In this document: positions 18,990 to 28,275 of the stretch, one piece after another
How positions within the stretch are numbered: position 1 is the stretch's first letter
How the letters are laid out: the number at the start of each line of letters is the position of its first letter
Notes under the pieces: generated by a model
The model's input: only the letters and a program-made list of their open reading frames with translations
What the model was told of the DNA's origin: nothing
Database searches by the model: none
Assembly: GCF_014280435.1 (NCBI RefSeq)
Contig: NZ_CP060388.1
Span: forward strand, 4,124,001 to 4,188,000
DNA length: 64,000 nucleotides
Reading direction: 5' to 3'
Source of the DNA: Sphingobium sp. KCTC 72723
Lineage (GTDB): Bacteria > Pseudomonadota > Alphaproteobacteria > Sphingomonadales > Sphingomonadaceae
Program-made: the position numbers and the translations under genes

Positions 18990-19529
18990 ATGACTTTCAA
19001 ACTGAATGACATCCGCGACAATGATGGCGCCCGCAAGGGCCGTATGCGCGTTGGACGCGGCATCGGCTCCGGCAAGGGCAAGACTGCCGGTCGCGGTCAA
19101 AAGGGCGCCAAGGCGCGTTCGGGCGTCGCCATCAACGGGTTTGAGGGTGGTCAGATGCCGCTCCACATGCGTATCCCTAAGCGTGGCTTCAACAACATCT
19201 TCGCGAACGATTATGCGATCGTGAACCTGGGTGCCGTGCAGGTGGCGATCGACGCCGGTAAGCTGGACGCCAATGCGACCATCGACCAGGCAGCCCTTAA
19301 CGCTGCCAACCTGACGCGCGGTGGCAAGGACGGCGTCCGTCTGCTGGCCAAGGGCGAACTGACCGCGAAGGTCAGCTTCCTGGTTGCCGGCGCTTCCAAG
19401 AGCGCGATCGAAGCGGTCGAGAAGATCGGTGGTAAGGTCGACGTGATCGAATTCATCCCGGCTGCTGAAAAGGCAAAGGCGAAGAAGGGTACCACTCTGG
19501 CCGCCAAGAAGGCCGCTCGTAAGGCCTGA
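18990..19529 (+). CDS. rplO: 50S ribosomal protein L15
   Basis: A 179-residue L15 from [20 protein letters not shown], with the Gly/Lys-rich [20 protein letters not shown] arm that threads into 23S rRNA, and a Lys/Ala-rich tail. The upstream in-frame extension of 81 codons runs through the palindrome cluster and is rejected. Since a terminator and repeats separate it from rpmD, rplO probably needs its own promoter, which I cannot locate with confidence. Confidence 0.97.
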   Translation: MTFKLNDIRDNDGARKGRMRVGRGIGSGKGKTAGRGQKGAKARSGVAINGFEGGQMPLHMRIPKRGFNNIFANDYAIVNLGAVQVAIDAGKLDANATIDQAALNAANLTRGGKDGVRLLAKGELTAKVSFLVAGASKSAIEAVEKIGGKVDVIEFIPAAEKAKAKKGTTLAAKKAARKA

Positions 19530-19557
19530 TCTGCCTTTCTGAGACTTGCAAGCGCGG

Positions 19558-19585
19558 CCCCGCTGCCCGATATGGGTTGGCGGGG
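19558..19585 (+). promoter_or_regulatory. hairpin in the rplO-secY gap
   Basis: CCCCGC pairs with GCGGGG, continued by T-G and G-T pairs and an inner CCC/GGG around a GATAT loop with one bulged T. No T run follows. The 194-base gap before secY holds no gene; this is the main feature I see in it. Confidence 0.4.
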
Positions 19586-19723
19586 TCGTGCGTATCGGGG
19601 GCCAGCTTTGTCGTTTGTGCGGCAACTCCCCGTTCGACACGCCGGACCCGTCCCGCTAAGGGATGAGCGATTCCGCGCCGGAGCATGTGCTTTCCGGCCA
19701 GAGTGATTTGAAGGGCAGCCACC

Positions 19724-21088
19724 ATGGCATCGAGAGCCGACCAGCTCGCATCCAATCTCAGCCTCGCGAAGTTCAGCCAGGCGACCGACCTCAAGAAGCG
19801 CCTGTGGTTTACACTGGGCGCCTTGATCGTGTTCCGTTTCCTCAGCTTCGTGCCGTTGCCCGGCGTCGATCCGACGGCCTTGTCGCAGTTGTACAGCCAG
19901 ACCAATGGCGGCATCCTCGACATCTTCAACACCTTCTCCGGTGGGTCGCTGTCGCGCATGAGCCTGATCGCGCTGGGCGTGATGCCTTATATCACGGCGT
20001 CGATCGTCGTGCAGCTTGCCGCCAGCCTCTCGCCGCAGCTTGCTGCGATCAAGAAGGAAGGCGAGAGCGGTCGCAAGAAGCTGAACCAGTGGACGCGCTA
20101 CGGCACCGTCGGCCTGACCGCCGTGCAGGGCTATTTTATTGCGGTGGGTCTTGAAAGCTTCGGCGCGCAATCGGGTGTAGCGGCGGTCATCGAGCCGGGC
20201 CTGCTGTTTCGCCTGACGGCGGTCGTATCGCTGATCGGCGGCACGATGTTCCTGATGTGGCTGGGTGAGCAGATCACTTCGCGCGGGATTGGCAATGGCG
20301 TATCGCTCATCATCATGGCAGGCATCGTTGCGCAATTGCCGGTGACGCTCAGCAACCTGTTCAAATCTGGCAGTGAAGGGTCGATTTCCGGTCTGCTCAT
20401 CATGCTGGTCATGATCATGGCAGTCGGTCTCGTCCTTTTGATCTGCTTCATGGAGCGTGCGCAACGCCGGGTACTGATCCAATATCCCAAGCGTCAGACC
20501 CGCCAGGGTTTGATGCAGGCCGATCGCAGCCATTTGCCGCTCAAGGTGAATACCGCTGGCGTCATCCCGCCGATCTTCGCCTCGTCGTTGCTGCTGATGC
20601 CACTGACGATCTCGCAGTTCGCGGGCCAGACAGTTGCAGGCGAAAGCAAATGGGGCGACTTCGTCCTGACGTTGAACCAGTATCTGTCGCATGGCAGCCC
20701 GGTCTATATGGGTCTTTATGGCCTTGGCATCGTATTCTTCTGCTTCTTCTACACTGCCGTGGTGTTCAACCCGGAAGAGACGGCAGATAATCTCAAGCGC
20801 AATGGCGGCTTCATTCCCGGCATCCGTCCGGGCAAGAATACCGAGCATTATCTGGATTATGTGCTGACGCGCATCACGGTGATCGGCGCTGCCTATCTGG
20901 CCTTCATCTGCCTGGTGCCGGAGTTCGCAATCGCCAGGGCGGGAATTCCATTCTACCTTGGTGGGACTAGCCTGTTGATCGTCGTCAATGTTACGGTGGA
21001 TACCGTGACCCAGATACAGAGCCATCTGCTCGCCCATCAATATGGCGATCTGATCAAGAAGGCGAAGCTAAAGGGCCGGATGCGCTAA
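19724..21088 (+). CDS. secY: Sec translocon subunit SecY
   Basis: A 454-residue integral membrane protein with about ten spans. Typical SecY landmarks: FRFLSFVPLPGVD after the first span, GIMPYITASIVVQL-like segment (GVMPYITASIVVQL), GIGNGVSLIIMAGI, and the cytoplasmic VNVTVDTVTQIQSHLLAHQY end. It forms the SecYEG protein-conducting channel. In the standard rplO-secY-adk order. ATG follows AAGGGCAGCC. Confidence 0.98.
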   Translation: MASRADQLASNLSLAKFSQATDLKKRLWFTLGALIVFRFLSFVPLPGVDPTALSQLYSQTNGGILDIFNTFSGGSLSRMSLIALGVMPYITASIVVQLAASLSPQLAAIKKEGESGRKKLNQWTRYGTVGLTAVQGYFIAVGLESFGAQSGVAAVIEPGLLFRLTAVVSLIGGTMFLMWLGEQITSRGIGNGVSLIIMAGIVAQLPVTLSNLFKSGSEGSISGLLIMLVMIMAVGLVLLICFMERAQRRVLIQYPKRQTRQGLMQADRSHLPLKVNTAGVIPPIFASSLLLMPLTISQFAGQTVAGESKWGDFVLTLNQYLSHGSPVYMGLYGLGIVFFCFFYTAVVFNPEETADNLKRNGGFIPGIRPGKNTEHYLDYVLTRITVIGAAYLAFICLVPEFAIARAGIPFYLGGTSLLIVVNVTVDTVTQIQSHLLAHQYGDLIKKAKLKGRMR

Positions 21089-21132
21089 GCGCGACGACAG
21101 ATAAAGCGCAAAAATAGGGGAGTATGCGCGCG

Positions 21133-21789
21133 ATGAACATCATTCTGCTTGGTCCTCCAGGTGCGGGCAAAGGGACGCAGGCTACGCGCCTGGTCGACAG
21201 CCGTGCCATGGTTCAACTCTCGACGGGCGATATGCTCCGTGCCGCCGTGAAGGCCGGAACGCCCGTGGGCCTTCAGGCCAAGGCGCTGATGGAAGCGGGC
21301 GCATTGGTGCCTGACGAAGTCGTGTCCGGCATCATCGGCGAAGCGCTCGACGCGCTATCGCCGGATACCGGGGTGATCTTCGATGGCTATCCCCGCACGG
21401 AAGCGCAGGCCCATTCGCTCGACACCATCCTGGCCGATCGCAAGCGGTCGCTCGATCATGTCATCGAACTGGAAGTGGACGAAGACGCGCTGGTCGAGCG
21501 TATCACTGGCCGCTTCACCTGCGCCAGTTGCGGCGAAGGCTATCACGACCTGTTCAAGGCACCCAAGGTCGATGGCGAGTGCGACAAGTGCCAGGGCCAT
21601 GAGTTCAAGCGTCGCCCCGATGACAATGAGGAAACGGTGCGCACGCGCATGGCCGAATATCGCGCCAAGACGGCGCCGATCCTGCCCATCTACGAAGCGC
21701 GCGCTATCGTGTCGCGGGTGGACGGGATGGCGGACATGAACGATGTCAGCCTTGCCGTTGCCGCTATCTTGGATGGCGAGGCGGCCTGA
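21133..21789 (+). CDS. adk: adenylate kinase
   Basis: A 218-residue kinase interconverting ATP + AMP and 2 ADP. The P-loop GPPGAGKGTQA, the FDGYPRTEAQA AMP-binding segment and the RRPDDNEETVRTRMAEY LID-end are present. The LID carries two CxxC pairs (CASC and CDKC), so it probably binds zinc. I prefer the start MNIILLG, ten bases after GGGGAG; the ATG three codons earlier is too close to that site. Last gene of the spc run here. Confidence 0.97.
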   Translation: MNIILLGPPGAGKGTQATRLVDSRAMVQLSTGDMLRAAVKAGTPVGLQAKALMEAGALVPDEVVSGIIGEALDALSPDTGVIFDGYPRTEAQAHSLDTILADRKRSLDHVIELEVDEDALVERITGRFTCASCGEGYHDLFKAPKVDGECDKCQGHEFKRRPDDNEETVRTRMAEYRAKTAPILPIYEARAIVSRVDGMADMNDVSLAVAAILDGEAA

Positions 21790-21824
21790 GCTAATCTCCT
21801 CCTTTCAATTGGGGAGGGGTTGTG

Positions 21825-22364
21825 ATGCGCATGGCGAAACTATTGGCATGGGCCGGAGCAGCGATGGCAGTTCCGGCCCATTGTGCTGTCACGGCGACCA
21901 GCGATATCGGTTTCGCGACCCAAAGCAGCATGGAGATTGCCGCCGACGCGCAGACTGTCCATGGCTTGCTGGTAAAGCCTGAGCGGTGGTGGAACGGTGC
22001 GCACACCTACAGTGGCGACGCGGCGAATTTGCGAATCGATGCGCGCGCCGGGGGCTGTTTTTGCGAGACGATTCCTGCACCCGCTGGACAGGCGGGCAGC
22101 ATAGAACATGGCCGGGTCATCGCCATCATGCCTGGCAAGCAGCTGCGCCTCTCGGCCGCCTTGGGTCCGCTGCAAAGCGAGGGAGTGATTGGCACGCTCG
22201 ATTTCGTGATCATGCCGTCGGGCAAAGGCGTTCGCGTCACCATGACCTATGTCGTGGGTGGCTATCTGCGCAGCGGTCCGGCCCGGATGGCCCCTCTGGT
22301 CGATCAGGTGTTGAGCGAGCAGTTGCAGGGGCTGAAGCGGGCAAGCGAGGCACCCGCATTATAA
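21825..22364 (+). CDS. exported SRPBCC/START-like domain protein
   Basis: About 179 residues with an N-terminal signal sequence (MAKLLAWAGAAMAVPAHC). The rest has the SRPBCC (AHA1/polyketide-cyclase) pattern: VHGLLVKPERWWNGAHTYSG near the start, a central GRVIAIMPGKQLRLSAALGP, and a long C-terminal helix (DQVLSEQLQGLKRASE). This fold is a hydrophobic-ligand cavity; no ligand can be assigned. A very strong GGGGAGGGG ribosome site precedes the start. It sits after adk in the place where rpsM usually lies. Confidence 0.75.
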   Translation: MRMAKLLAWAGAAMAVPAHCAVTATSDIGFATQSSMEIAADAQTVHGLLVKPERWWNGAHTYSGDAANLRIDARAGGCFCETIPAPAGQAGSIEHGRVIAIMPGKQLRLSAALGPLQSEGVIGTLDFVIMPSGKGVRVTMTYVVGGYLRSGPARMAPLVDQVLSEQLQGLKRASEAPAL

Positions 22365-22479
22365 CCCTCCACCCCAGTCAGAGCGACCGTCTGCAATAAA
22401 CGGGAAATAAAAAAGCTGGGCCGATCCGGCTATATTAACTGCGATATTAACGGATTCATTGCTGCGATATTGCTATGGC

Positions 22480-23517
22480 ATGGCAATGGCCGGATCTTCC
22501 CCATCCCGCGCTCGCCTGACCGAGCTGGACGCCTTGCGCGGTATCGGGGCGCTGTGCGTGCTGGTATTTCACTACAGCACGCGCTTTCACGAAATCTTCC
22601 CACAGGCCAGTCATGTCCCTTTTACCTTTCCGGGCGGGAATTACCGGGTTCTGCTGTTCTTCACCATTTCGGGCTTTGCCATCTTCTTCACATTGGAGCG
22701 GATCGGGTCCGTTGCGGATTTCATTGTCAATCGCTTTGCGCGGCTTTACCCGGCCTATCTGGTGGCGATGTTGCTGACGCTGTCGATCGAATATCTTGCC
22801 CATGCCACGCGGCTGCTGATCGGTCCGGCGGCGATTCTGGCCAATTTCACCATGTTGCAGGGCTTTGCCTTTCTGCCCGAAGTGGATGGTGCCTATTGGA
22901 CGCTGACGATCGAGATTGCATTCTATGTGTGCATGATCGCGCTGTGGCGGTTCGCCGGGTTGAAGCGGTTGGAGCCTGTCGCAGCGCTGTGGCTGGGGGT
23001 GCGGTGGGTCTATGCGCTGTGGCCCGATATGCCCGAACGTATCATCATGCTGCTGGTGCTGCGTTACCTACCTTTCTTCGTCATCGGGATGCTGTCCTAC
23101 CGGGTGTGGGCGGGGCAGCGGCGTTGGCGGCAACAGGCGCCCTATGCCCTGCTGGCGCTGGCGTCGGTGGCGACGATCGAGACATGGGATGTGACGCTGG
23201 TCGCTTGCGTCCTGCTGGTGGCCTTTGCGGCGCTGATCGCGGGGCGGCTGCGTATCCTGTGCCTGCGTCCGCTCGTCTGGCTGGGCGGGATCAGCTATTC
23301 CTTCTACCTGATCCATCAACATGTCGGTTTCGTCGTCATGCTGGAGATCGCAAAGGCAGGCTATAGCCCATGGCTGGGCTTCTTTGCCGCCTTTGCTGTA
23401 GCGTTGATATTGGGGACGCTGATCAACCGGCTGGTCGAGCGGCCTGCGGGGGAGGCGATCCTTGCTTGGTGGAAGCGTCGTCGCGCCCGGCAATGCGTGA
23501 CCATCGCCCCGGCCTGA
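22480..23517 (+). CDS. acyltransferase 3 (OafA/YrhL-like) membrane protein
   Basis: About 345 residues with roughly ten membrane spans. The first span carries the family R-X10-H motif (LRGIGALCVLVFH), whose His is catalytic in related O-acyltransferases. Other landmarks are FFTISGFAIFF, NRFARLYPAYL and GGISYSFYLIHQHVGF. Members acylate sugars of LPS, peptidoglycan or secreted glycans; the acceptor cannot be told. Several nearby starts exist (TTG 21 bases upstream, ATG six bases downstream), none with a strong ribosome site. Stands alone between the SRPBCC gene and a bidirectional terminator. Confidence 0.88.
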   Translation: MAMAGSSPSRARLTELDALRGIGALCVLVFHYSTRFHEIFPQASHVPFTFPGGNYRVLLFFTISGFAIFFTLERIGSVADFIVNRFARLYPAYLVAMLLTLSIEYLAHATRLLIGPAAILANFTMLQGFAFLPEVDGAYWTLTIEIAFYVCMIALWRFAGLKRLEPVAALWLGVRWVYALWPDMPERIIMLLVLRYLPFFVIGMLSYRVWAGQRRWRQQAPYALLALASVATIETWDVTLVACVLLVAFAALIAGRLRILCLRPLVWLGGISYSFYLIHQHVGFVVMLEIAKAGYSPWLGFFAAFAVALILGTLINRLVERPAGEAILAWWKRRRARQCVTIAPA

Positions 23518-23523
23518 GAGCGA

Positions 23524-23548
23524 GGGCGCTGCCGGACTGGCAGCGCCC
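23524..23548. terminator. bidirectional hairpin between convergent genes
   Basis: GGGCGCTGCC and GGCAGCGCCC form a perfect 10-bp stem with a 5-base loop between the acyltransferase end and the CsgG-like gene end, which converge. The T runs on each side are short, so termination may be partial. Confidence 0.65.
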
Positions 23549-23554
23549 CTTTCA

Positions 23555-24325
23555 TCACTTGGCGAGCGGTGCGGCCGCGGCCGCGTTTTCGGGCAGCCCG
23601 CCCATTTGCGTCACCATCTTGGTATAGGCGTCCAAATAGGCCAGCACGATGACCTGACCGATGTCGGTGCTTTGATAGCCACCGCCACCGACCGCCGCCA
23701 GGCCGCCCATCCAGCCAAGGCCGCCACCGCCGCCGAAGCTGAGGTCGGATTTGCGGAAATAGCCTTCGGCCATCACTTCTTCTTCGGTGGTGCGGGCGTT
23801 GACGACCGACAGCATGACGTTCGCCTCGCTCTTTTTGACCGAGATGCCGCCCAGCAGCGCGCCGCCGATCCGGCCACCCAGCATCCCGCCCAGCATCCCG
23901 CCAATGGCGTTGCCGCCGCTATTCTTGTTGGTGGTCACGATGTCTGGCTGGATGAAATAGTCCGCTGCCTTGACCTGTCCCTTGCCCAGGTTCGACCCGG
24001 CCTGCAATTCGCCGGAGTCGGCCATTGCCCGTTCCAGATTGCGGCTGGCCATGGAGCGGCCGCGATTGACCAGACCGAAACAGCCGGACTGTTGCACGAA
24101 CAGTTTGATGATCGCTTCGGGGCTGCCCAGATTGAGTTCGCGCCACCATTGATTGTCCGGTTCCACGATGGCGACGGTGCCAAGGCGTTTGGTGCAGCGG
24201 GGAATTTCCATCTGCTTCTTGGTCTGGGCCTGCCGACCCGACGACCCCCTGTCCGCCGCCATCACCGGGCTTGCGACCATGGTCAGCGCGGTGGTGAGGG
24301 TCATGAATTTCGTGAAAATCCGCAT
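23555..24325 (-). CDS. CsgG/HfaB-like exported protein with glycine-zipper insert
   Basis: About 256 residues. A Sec signal ends in SPVMAADRG, with no lipobox Cys, unlike true CsgG lipoproteins. The core follows the CsgG pattern: LGTVAIVEP strand, LGSPEAIIKLFVQQSGCFGLVNRG, then NLERAMADSG and AADYFIQPDIVTTN. A glycine zipper (GGMLGGMLGG-RIGGALLGG) is inserted where the membrane-lining segment would be, and Gly-rich SFGGGGGLGWMGG follows. Family members make outer-membrane pores or localise adhesins; I do not see curli genes nearby. Start chosen at MRIFTKFM with GGGG nine bases before. Confidence 0.8.
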   Translation of the reverse strand: MRIFTKFMTLTTALTMVASPVMAADRGSSGRQAQTKKQMEIPRCTKRLGTVAIVEPDNQWWRELNLGSPEAIIKLFVQQSGCFGLVNRGRSMASRNLERAMADSGELQAGSNLGKGQVKAADYFIQPDIVTTNKNSGGNAIGGMLGGMLGGRIGGALLGGISVKKSEANVMLSVVNARTTEEEVMAEGYFRKSDLSFGGGGGLGWMGGLAAVGGGGYQSTDIGQVIVLAYLDAYTKMVTQMGGLPENAAAAAPLAK

Positions 24326-24499
24326 CTTGTGCATCCCCGTTTAGTTGCCGAAGTCCTGTTTGATACGCGCCCCGATTTTCCATCCCGACTTTAGCACATG
24401 CCCGATACTGTTCAAGGCAAGGCGCGGTATAGGACAGGCCTTTTATCGGTCATGCGCGATCCTGCTGACAGGGCCGACGACTCCTGCTATCGGCGCGCA

Positions 24500-26308
24500 A
24501 TGACGCAGCTTAGCCACATCCGTAACTTTTCTATCATCGCCCATATCGACCATGGCAAGTCCACGCTGGCCGACCGCCTGATCCAGCGGACCGGCGGCCT
24601 GACCGACCGTGAAATGAGCGCCCAAGTCCTTGATAACATGGACATTGAGAAGGAGCGCGGCATCACGATCAAGGCGCAGACGGTGCGCCTCGACTATGTC
24701 GCCAAAGACGGCCAAACCTATGAACTCAATCTGATGGACACGCCGGGGCATGTCGACTTCGCCTATGAAGTGTCCCGTTCGCTGGCCGCGTGCGAGGGCG
24801 CTTTGCTGGTCGTGGACGCGGCGCAGGGCGTGGAAGCGCAGACGTTGGCCAATGTCTACCAGTCGATCGAGCATGATCATGAGATCGTGCCGGTACTCAA
24901 CAAGATAGATCTGCCGGCTGCGGAACCCGAAAAGGTGCGCAAGGAAATCGAGGATGTCATTGGCCTGGACGCATCCGAAGCGGTGCTGGCCAGTGCCAAG
25001 TCGGGCATTGGCATCGACGAGATTCTGGAAGCCATCGTCAAGAAGATCCCGCCGCCAAAGGGGGACCGCGACGCGCCGCTGGAGGCGATGCTGGTCGATA
25101 GCTGGTACGACCCCTATCTGGGCGTCGTCATCCTCGTCCGTGTGGTCAATGGCGTCATCAGGAAGGGGCAGGCGATCAAGTTCATGATCGGCGGCACCGA
25201 ACATCTGATCGACCGGGTCGGATGTATGCGGCCCAAGATTGAAACGCTGCCCGAACTGGCAGCGGGTGAGATTGGCTTCATCACCGCACAGATCAAGGAT
25301 ATCACAGAAACGCGCGTCGGCGACACCATCACCACAGTGAAGAATGGCGCGTTGAAACCGCTGCCGGGCTTCAAGGAAGTGCAGCCGGTGGTGTTTTGCG
25401 GGCTGTTCCCGGTGGACGCCAACGACTTCGACAAGCTGCGCGATTCGATCAGCAAGCTGCGCCTGAACGATGCGTCGTTCAGTTTCGAGATGGAAAGCAG
25501 CGCGGCTTTGGGCTTTGGCTTCCGCTGCGGGTTCTTGGGGTTGCTGCATCTGGAGATTATTCAGGAGCGGCTGACGCGCGAATATGATCTGGACTTGATC
25601 ACCACTGCGCCGTCGGTGGTCTACAAGATCCAGCTGACTTATGGCGCGGGCGAGATCGAGCTGCACAACCCGGCCGACATGCCCGACCCGACGAAGATCG
25701 CGGATATCGAGGAGCCGTGGATCGAGGCGATCATCTATTGCCCCGACGAATATCTCGGCTCCATCCTGAAACTATGTCAGGACCGGCGTGGCATCCAGAA
25801 GAACCTCACCTATGTCGGCGGACGGGCGCAGGTGACCTATGAACTGCCGCTCAACGAAGTGGTGTTCGATTTCTACGATCGGCTGAAGTCGATCAGCCGT
25901 GGCTATGCCAGTTTCGATTATCACCAGATCGGTTATCGCGAAGGCGATCTGGTCAAGATGAGCATCATGGTCAATTCGGAAGCCGTCGATGCGCTGTCCA
26001 TGATCGTCCATCGCGGCACGGCGGAATCGCGCGGGCGCGGTATGTGCGAGCGGTTGAAGGATCTGATCCCCCGCCATCTGTTCAAGATCCCGATTCAGGC
26101 GGCGATCGGTGGCAAGGTGATCGCGCGCGAAACGATCGCCGCGATGCGGAAGGACGTGACCGCCAAATGCTATGGCGGCGACATCAGCCGCAAGAAGAAG
26201 CTGCTCGACAAGCAGAAAGAAGGCAAGAAGCGGATGCGCGAATATGGCAGTGTCCAGATTCCGCAGGAAGCCTTCATCGCCGCGCTGCGCATGGGCGACG
26301 AGAACTGA
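24500..26308 (+). CDS. lepA: elongation factor 4 (LepA)
   Basis: A 602-residue translational GTPase. Motifs: [50 protein letters not shown]. The unique LepA C-terminal domain with [20 protein letters not shown] is present. LepA can back-translocate ribosomes and affects initiation and 30S maturation. I took the start [10 protein letters not shown]; a 34-residue longer frame is not protein-like. The next gene begins about 30 bases downstream in another frame. Confidence 0.97.
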   Translation: MTQLSHIRNFSIIAHIDHGKSTLADRLIQRTGGLTDREMSAQVLDNMDIEKERGITIKAQTVRLDYVAKDGQTYELNLMDTPGHVDFAYEVSRSLAACEGALLVVDAAQGVEAQTLANVYQSIEHDHEIVPVLNKIDLPAAEPEKVRKEIEDVIGLDASEAVLASAKSGIGIDEILEAIVKKIPPPKGDRDAPLEAMLVDSWYDPYLGVVILVRVVNGVIRKGQAIKFMIGGTEHLIDRVGCMRPKIETLPELAAGEIGFITAQIKDITETRVGDTITTVKNGALKPLPGFKEVQPVVFCGLFPVDANDFDKLRDSISKLRLNDASFSFEMESSAALGFGFRCGFLGLLHLEIIQERLTREYDLDLITTAPSVVYKIQLTYGAGEIELHNPADMPDPTKIADIEEPWIEAIIYCPDEYLGSILKLCQDRRGIQKNLTYVGGRAQVTYELPLNEVVFDFYDRLKSISRGYASFDYHQIGYREGDLVKMSIMVNSEAVDALSMIVHRGTAESRGRGMCERLKDLIPRHLFKIPIQAAIGGKVIARETIAAMRKDVTAKCYGGDISRKKKLLDKQKEGKKRMREYGSVQIPQEAFIAALRMGDEN

Positions 26309-26337
26309 TCGACCCGCGCGCCGCGCTCACCGGACAG

Positions 26338-26817
26338 TTGGTTCGGATCGAGCGGGCGGCGGCGTTTCTGGCCAATGGCATGTCGCTGGGCCGCTGTCCG
26401 CGCGCGGCGGCGCGGCGACGCGGCGCGATGCCCGCCAAGATGATCGGCAACGGGTTGCGCGAACTCGACCTGTTCCTGACCGACCTGATCGTGGAAGCGC
26501 AGCGCGTGAACCGGCTGGGCGCGGGCGCGGGCGCGGACCCCGGCGTGCATCCGGGGCGGCGGATTTACAGTGCGGCAGAAGCATGGCGACGCGCGGGCGG
26601 TCCGCTGGGGCTGGCAGGCGTGGAGTGCGCGCGGTTGCGAAGGATGCGGGCGGCGCAGAACCGGCTATGTTTCGGGCGATTGCGCGGGGGCGACGCGGAA
26701 GCGGCGATGGTGCGCGATTGCGGGGAATATGCGCGGTTGGCGGGTGTTGTGCTGGCGGCGGTGGCTTCGCGCCATTCGCAGCTATTCAGCGGCTTGATCA
26801 TTGAGCCTAAAAGCTGA
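26338..26817 (+). CDS. hypothetical helical protein downstream of lepA
   Basis: An open frame just after lepA, in a different phase, encodes about 159 residues: a basic start (LVRIERAAAFLANG, then CPRAAARRRGAMPAKM), an amphipathic helix GLRELDLFLTDLIVEAQRVN, an Ala/Gly-rich middle, and a C-terminal hydrophobic helix LAGVVLAAVASRHSQLF. Codon bias favours this frame over the overlapping frame on the same strand. The start is uncertain: TTG used here, or ATG 42 bases further in; no good ribosome site at either. I do not recognise the family. Confidence 0.45.
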   Translation: MVRIERAAAFLANGMSLGRCPRAAARRRGAMPAKMIGNGLRELDLFLTDLIVEAQRVNRLGAGAGADPGVHPGRRIYSAAEAWRRAGGPLGLAGVECARLRRMRAAQNRLCFGRLRGGDAEAAMVRDCGEYARLAGVVLAAVASRHSQLFSGLIIEPKS

Positions 26818-26930
26818 CATAGTTTTTCCGTCAACCAGCGCGCGCGAATGGTGGCATTGAAGCTCGACACTGGTGCCGTCGCAAGTCTCGCGATAAAAGG
26901 CGTTCGGAAGTAGGACTACAAGGGGTAGCG

Positions 26931-27437
26931 ATGGACATTGTTTCCGGCATTGGCGCCGTAACGTCGGCACTTGGCATTGCCAAGACCCTGCGTGGCATCG
27001 AAAAGACCTATGATGAAGCGACGTACAAGGCACAAGTCGCGGATCTCATTAACGCATTGACTGACGCCAAGCTGGCGATGGCTGATGCCAAAGAAAGTCT
27101 TGCTGAGAAGGATAAGGAAATTGAGCGGTTGAGGGCCAGCTTTGAATCTAAGGCGAGGCTTGTTCTAGGTGACGGTGGCTATAGTTATTTGACTGATGAA
27201 CAGTCCAATCCCTTGGGCTATCCAGTTTGCCCGAAGTGCGAACAAGTCAACGGCCGGATTATCCAGACTAAGGAGCATGAAAGCAGCGGGAAGGCCCGGT
27301 GTCCCGCCTGTAGCGACGTTTACACGCCCGTAATCTGCTACCTCCCCAAAGGTAGCGGTTATGTAACCAAGCAAGATAAAGAAAGCGCCGATTGGAGTGC
27401 GGCAATGTCGAGTTCTCGCACTAGCCCCTACTTTTAA
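26931..27437 (+). CDS. orphan coiled-coil plus zinc-ribbon protein
   Basis: A 168-residue protein with three parts: a short N-terminal hydrophobic helix (IVSGIGAVTSALGIAKTL), a charged coiled-coil (ALTDAKLAMADAKESLAEKD and following), and a C-terminal zinc ribbon with CPKC and CPAC 25-30 residues apart. The sequence is visibly AT-richer than its neighbours and uses codons such as AAA, GAT and TTG more, which suggests transfer. A GGGGTAGC site precedes ATG. Similar small coiled-coil plus ribbon proteins occur in phage and defence islands, but there is no partner gene here. Function unknown. Confidence 0.7.
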   Translation: MDIVSGIGAVTSALGIAKTLRGIEKTYDEATYKAQVADLINALTDAKLAMADAKESLAEKDKEIERLRASFESKARLVLGDGGYSYLTDEQSNPLGYPVCPKCEQVNGRIIQTKEHESSGKARCPACSDVYTPVICYLPKGSGYVTKQDKESADWSAAMSSSRTSPYF

Positions 27438-27523
27438 CGATTTTGCTAGGCATGAGAGGCGAGACGTCCGCTTTGGCTTGCGGCTCTCTCGAAAGCCGTT
27501 CGTCGGCTCTCGGCCCCCCCCCC

Positions 27524-28187
27524 TCACAACTCCCCAATCCTCGGCCCGCCCTTCGCCGCCTCATCGCCACCCGCCACTCCTTGCCCTTGCGCATACCAGC
27601 GTTCGAACGCCAGCCGTTCGTCGCCCTGGATGGTGCGCGGGCCGCGTGGGTCGGCTTCTTCCTTCGCGCGGAGGCGGCGGATTTCGGCCAGGACGCGGTG
27701 CATATGGGCGAGGGCGTCTTCGCTGCCAGGGCCGCCTTTTTGCTGATGTTCCTTGAAGGCGGCATATTCGACCGGGTCGACGCCCTGGGGAATGAAGCGA
27801 CCCGCCGCGCGGCTGCGCAGCAGGAACATCAATAGCGCGTCATTATAGGCGCGGCGGGTGCCGACCAGCTTGCCATGGCTGTAGATTGGCATTTCCACAC
27901 CATAAAGCGCGCGTTCCATCGCCACATCTTCCAGTCGGGCGATGCCATGGCCAAGCGCGGCGCGCCAGGCTTCGTTGAAACCGTTCGCGCCCTTTTGCCG
28001 CCGCAACTGATAGGCGCTGTCCGCCGACATGCCCACCTGCGCGGCGGCTCGTTTGACCGATCCGCTATCGGCCAGCGCGGCGATGAAGGCGTGCTGGCGC
28101 TCCGGCGTCCAGCCATCGGCGCGGAACCGGGGTGAAATCCGGCAGCGAGGCCGGCGCGATCCGGCGGGTCATGGCATGTTTCTGCAT
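27524..28187 (-). pseudogene. frameshifted HTH-type protein (sphingomonad terminase-small-subunit-like family)
   Basis: Two frames join to one plausible protein. The N-terminal part, MQKHAMTRRIAPASLPDF, runs in one phase; the rest (DGWTPERQHAFIAALADSG, VKRAAAQVGMSADSAYQLRR, then LEDVAMERALYGVEMPIY) runs in another. They meet near 28115-28127. The middle is a helix-turn-helix like those of small-terminase or Rec-like sphingomonad proteins. The downstream frame alone could start only at an internal GTG and would lose half of the HTH. A one-base indel, real or from sequencing, is the simplest reading. The C-terminal region is charged and Gly-rich. Confidence 0.6.
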
Positions 28188-28194
28188 GGGCAAG

Positions 28195-28217
28195 CATATA
28201 ACCTATATGGTTATATG
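28195..28217. promoter_or_regulatory. perfect 23-bp palindromic operator candidate
   Basis: CATATAACC-TATAT-GGTTATATG: two perfect 9-bp arms with a 5-bp spacer, in an AT-rich island eight bases upstream of the HTH-like gene. The size and symmetry are those of a dimeric repressor site. It may serve autoregulation of that (now frameshifted) gene. Confidence 0.55.
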
Positions 28218-28275
28218 TAGGATAGGCCTAAGGCATATTGCGACGCAGGTGTCGGCGGGAAGCTCTCGGTCGGCC

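Noticed and set aside
19211..21040. 609-codon antisense frame over secY
   Set aside because: His/Gln/Arg-rich composition, typical of an antisense shadow of a membrane protein.
26172..26804. Second same-strand frame over the gene after lepA
   Set aside because: Low-complexity Arg/Gly/Ala protein; the other frame has the regular hydrophobic pattern and codon bias.
27515..27525. Run of nine C as a phase-variation tract
   Set aside because: It lies at the end of the frameshifted gene, outside any start or promoter; no evidence of switching.
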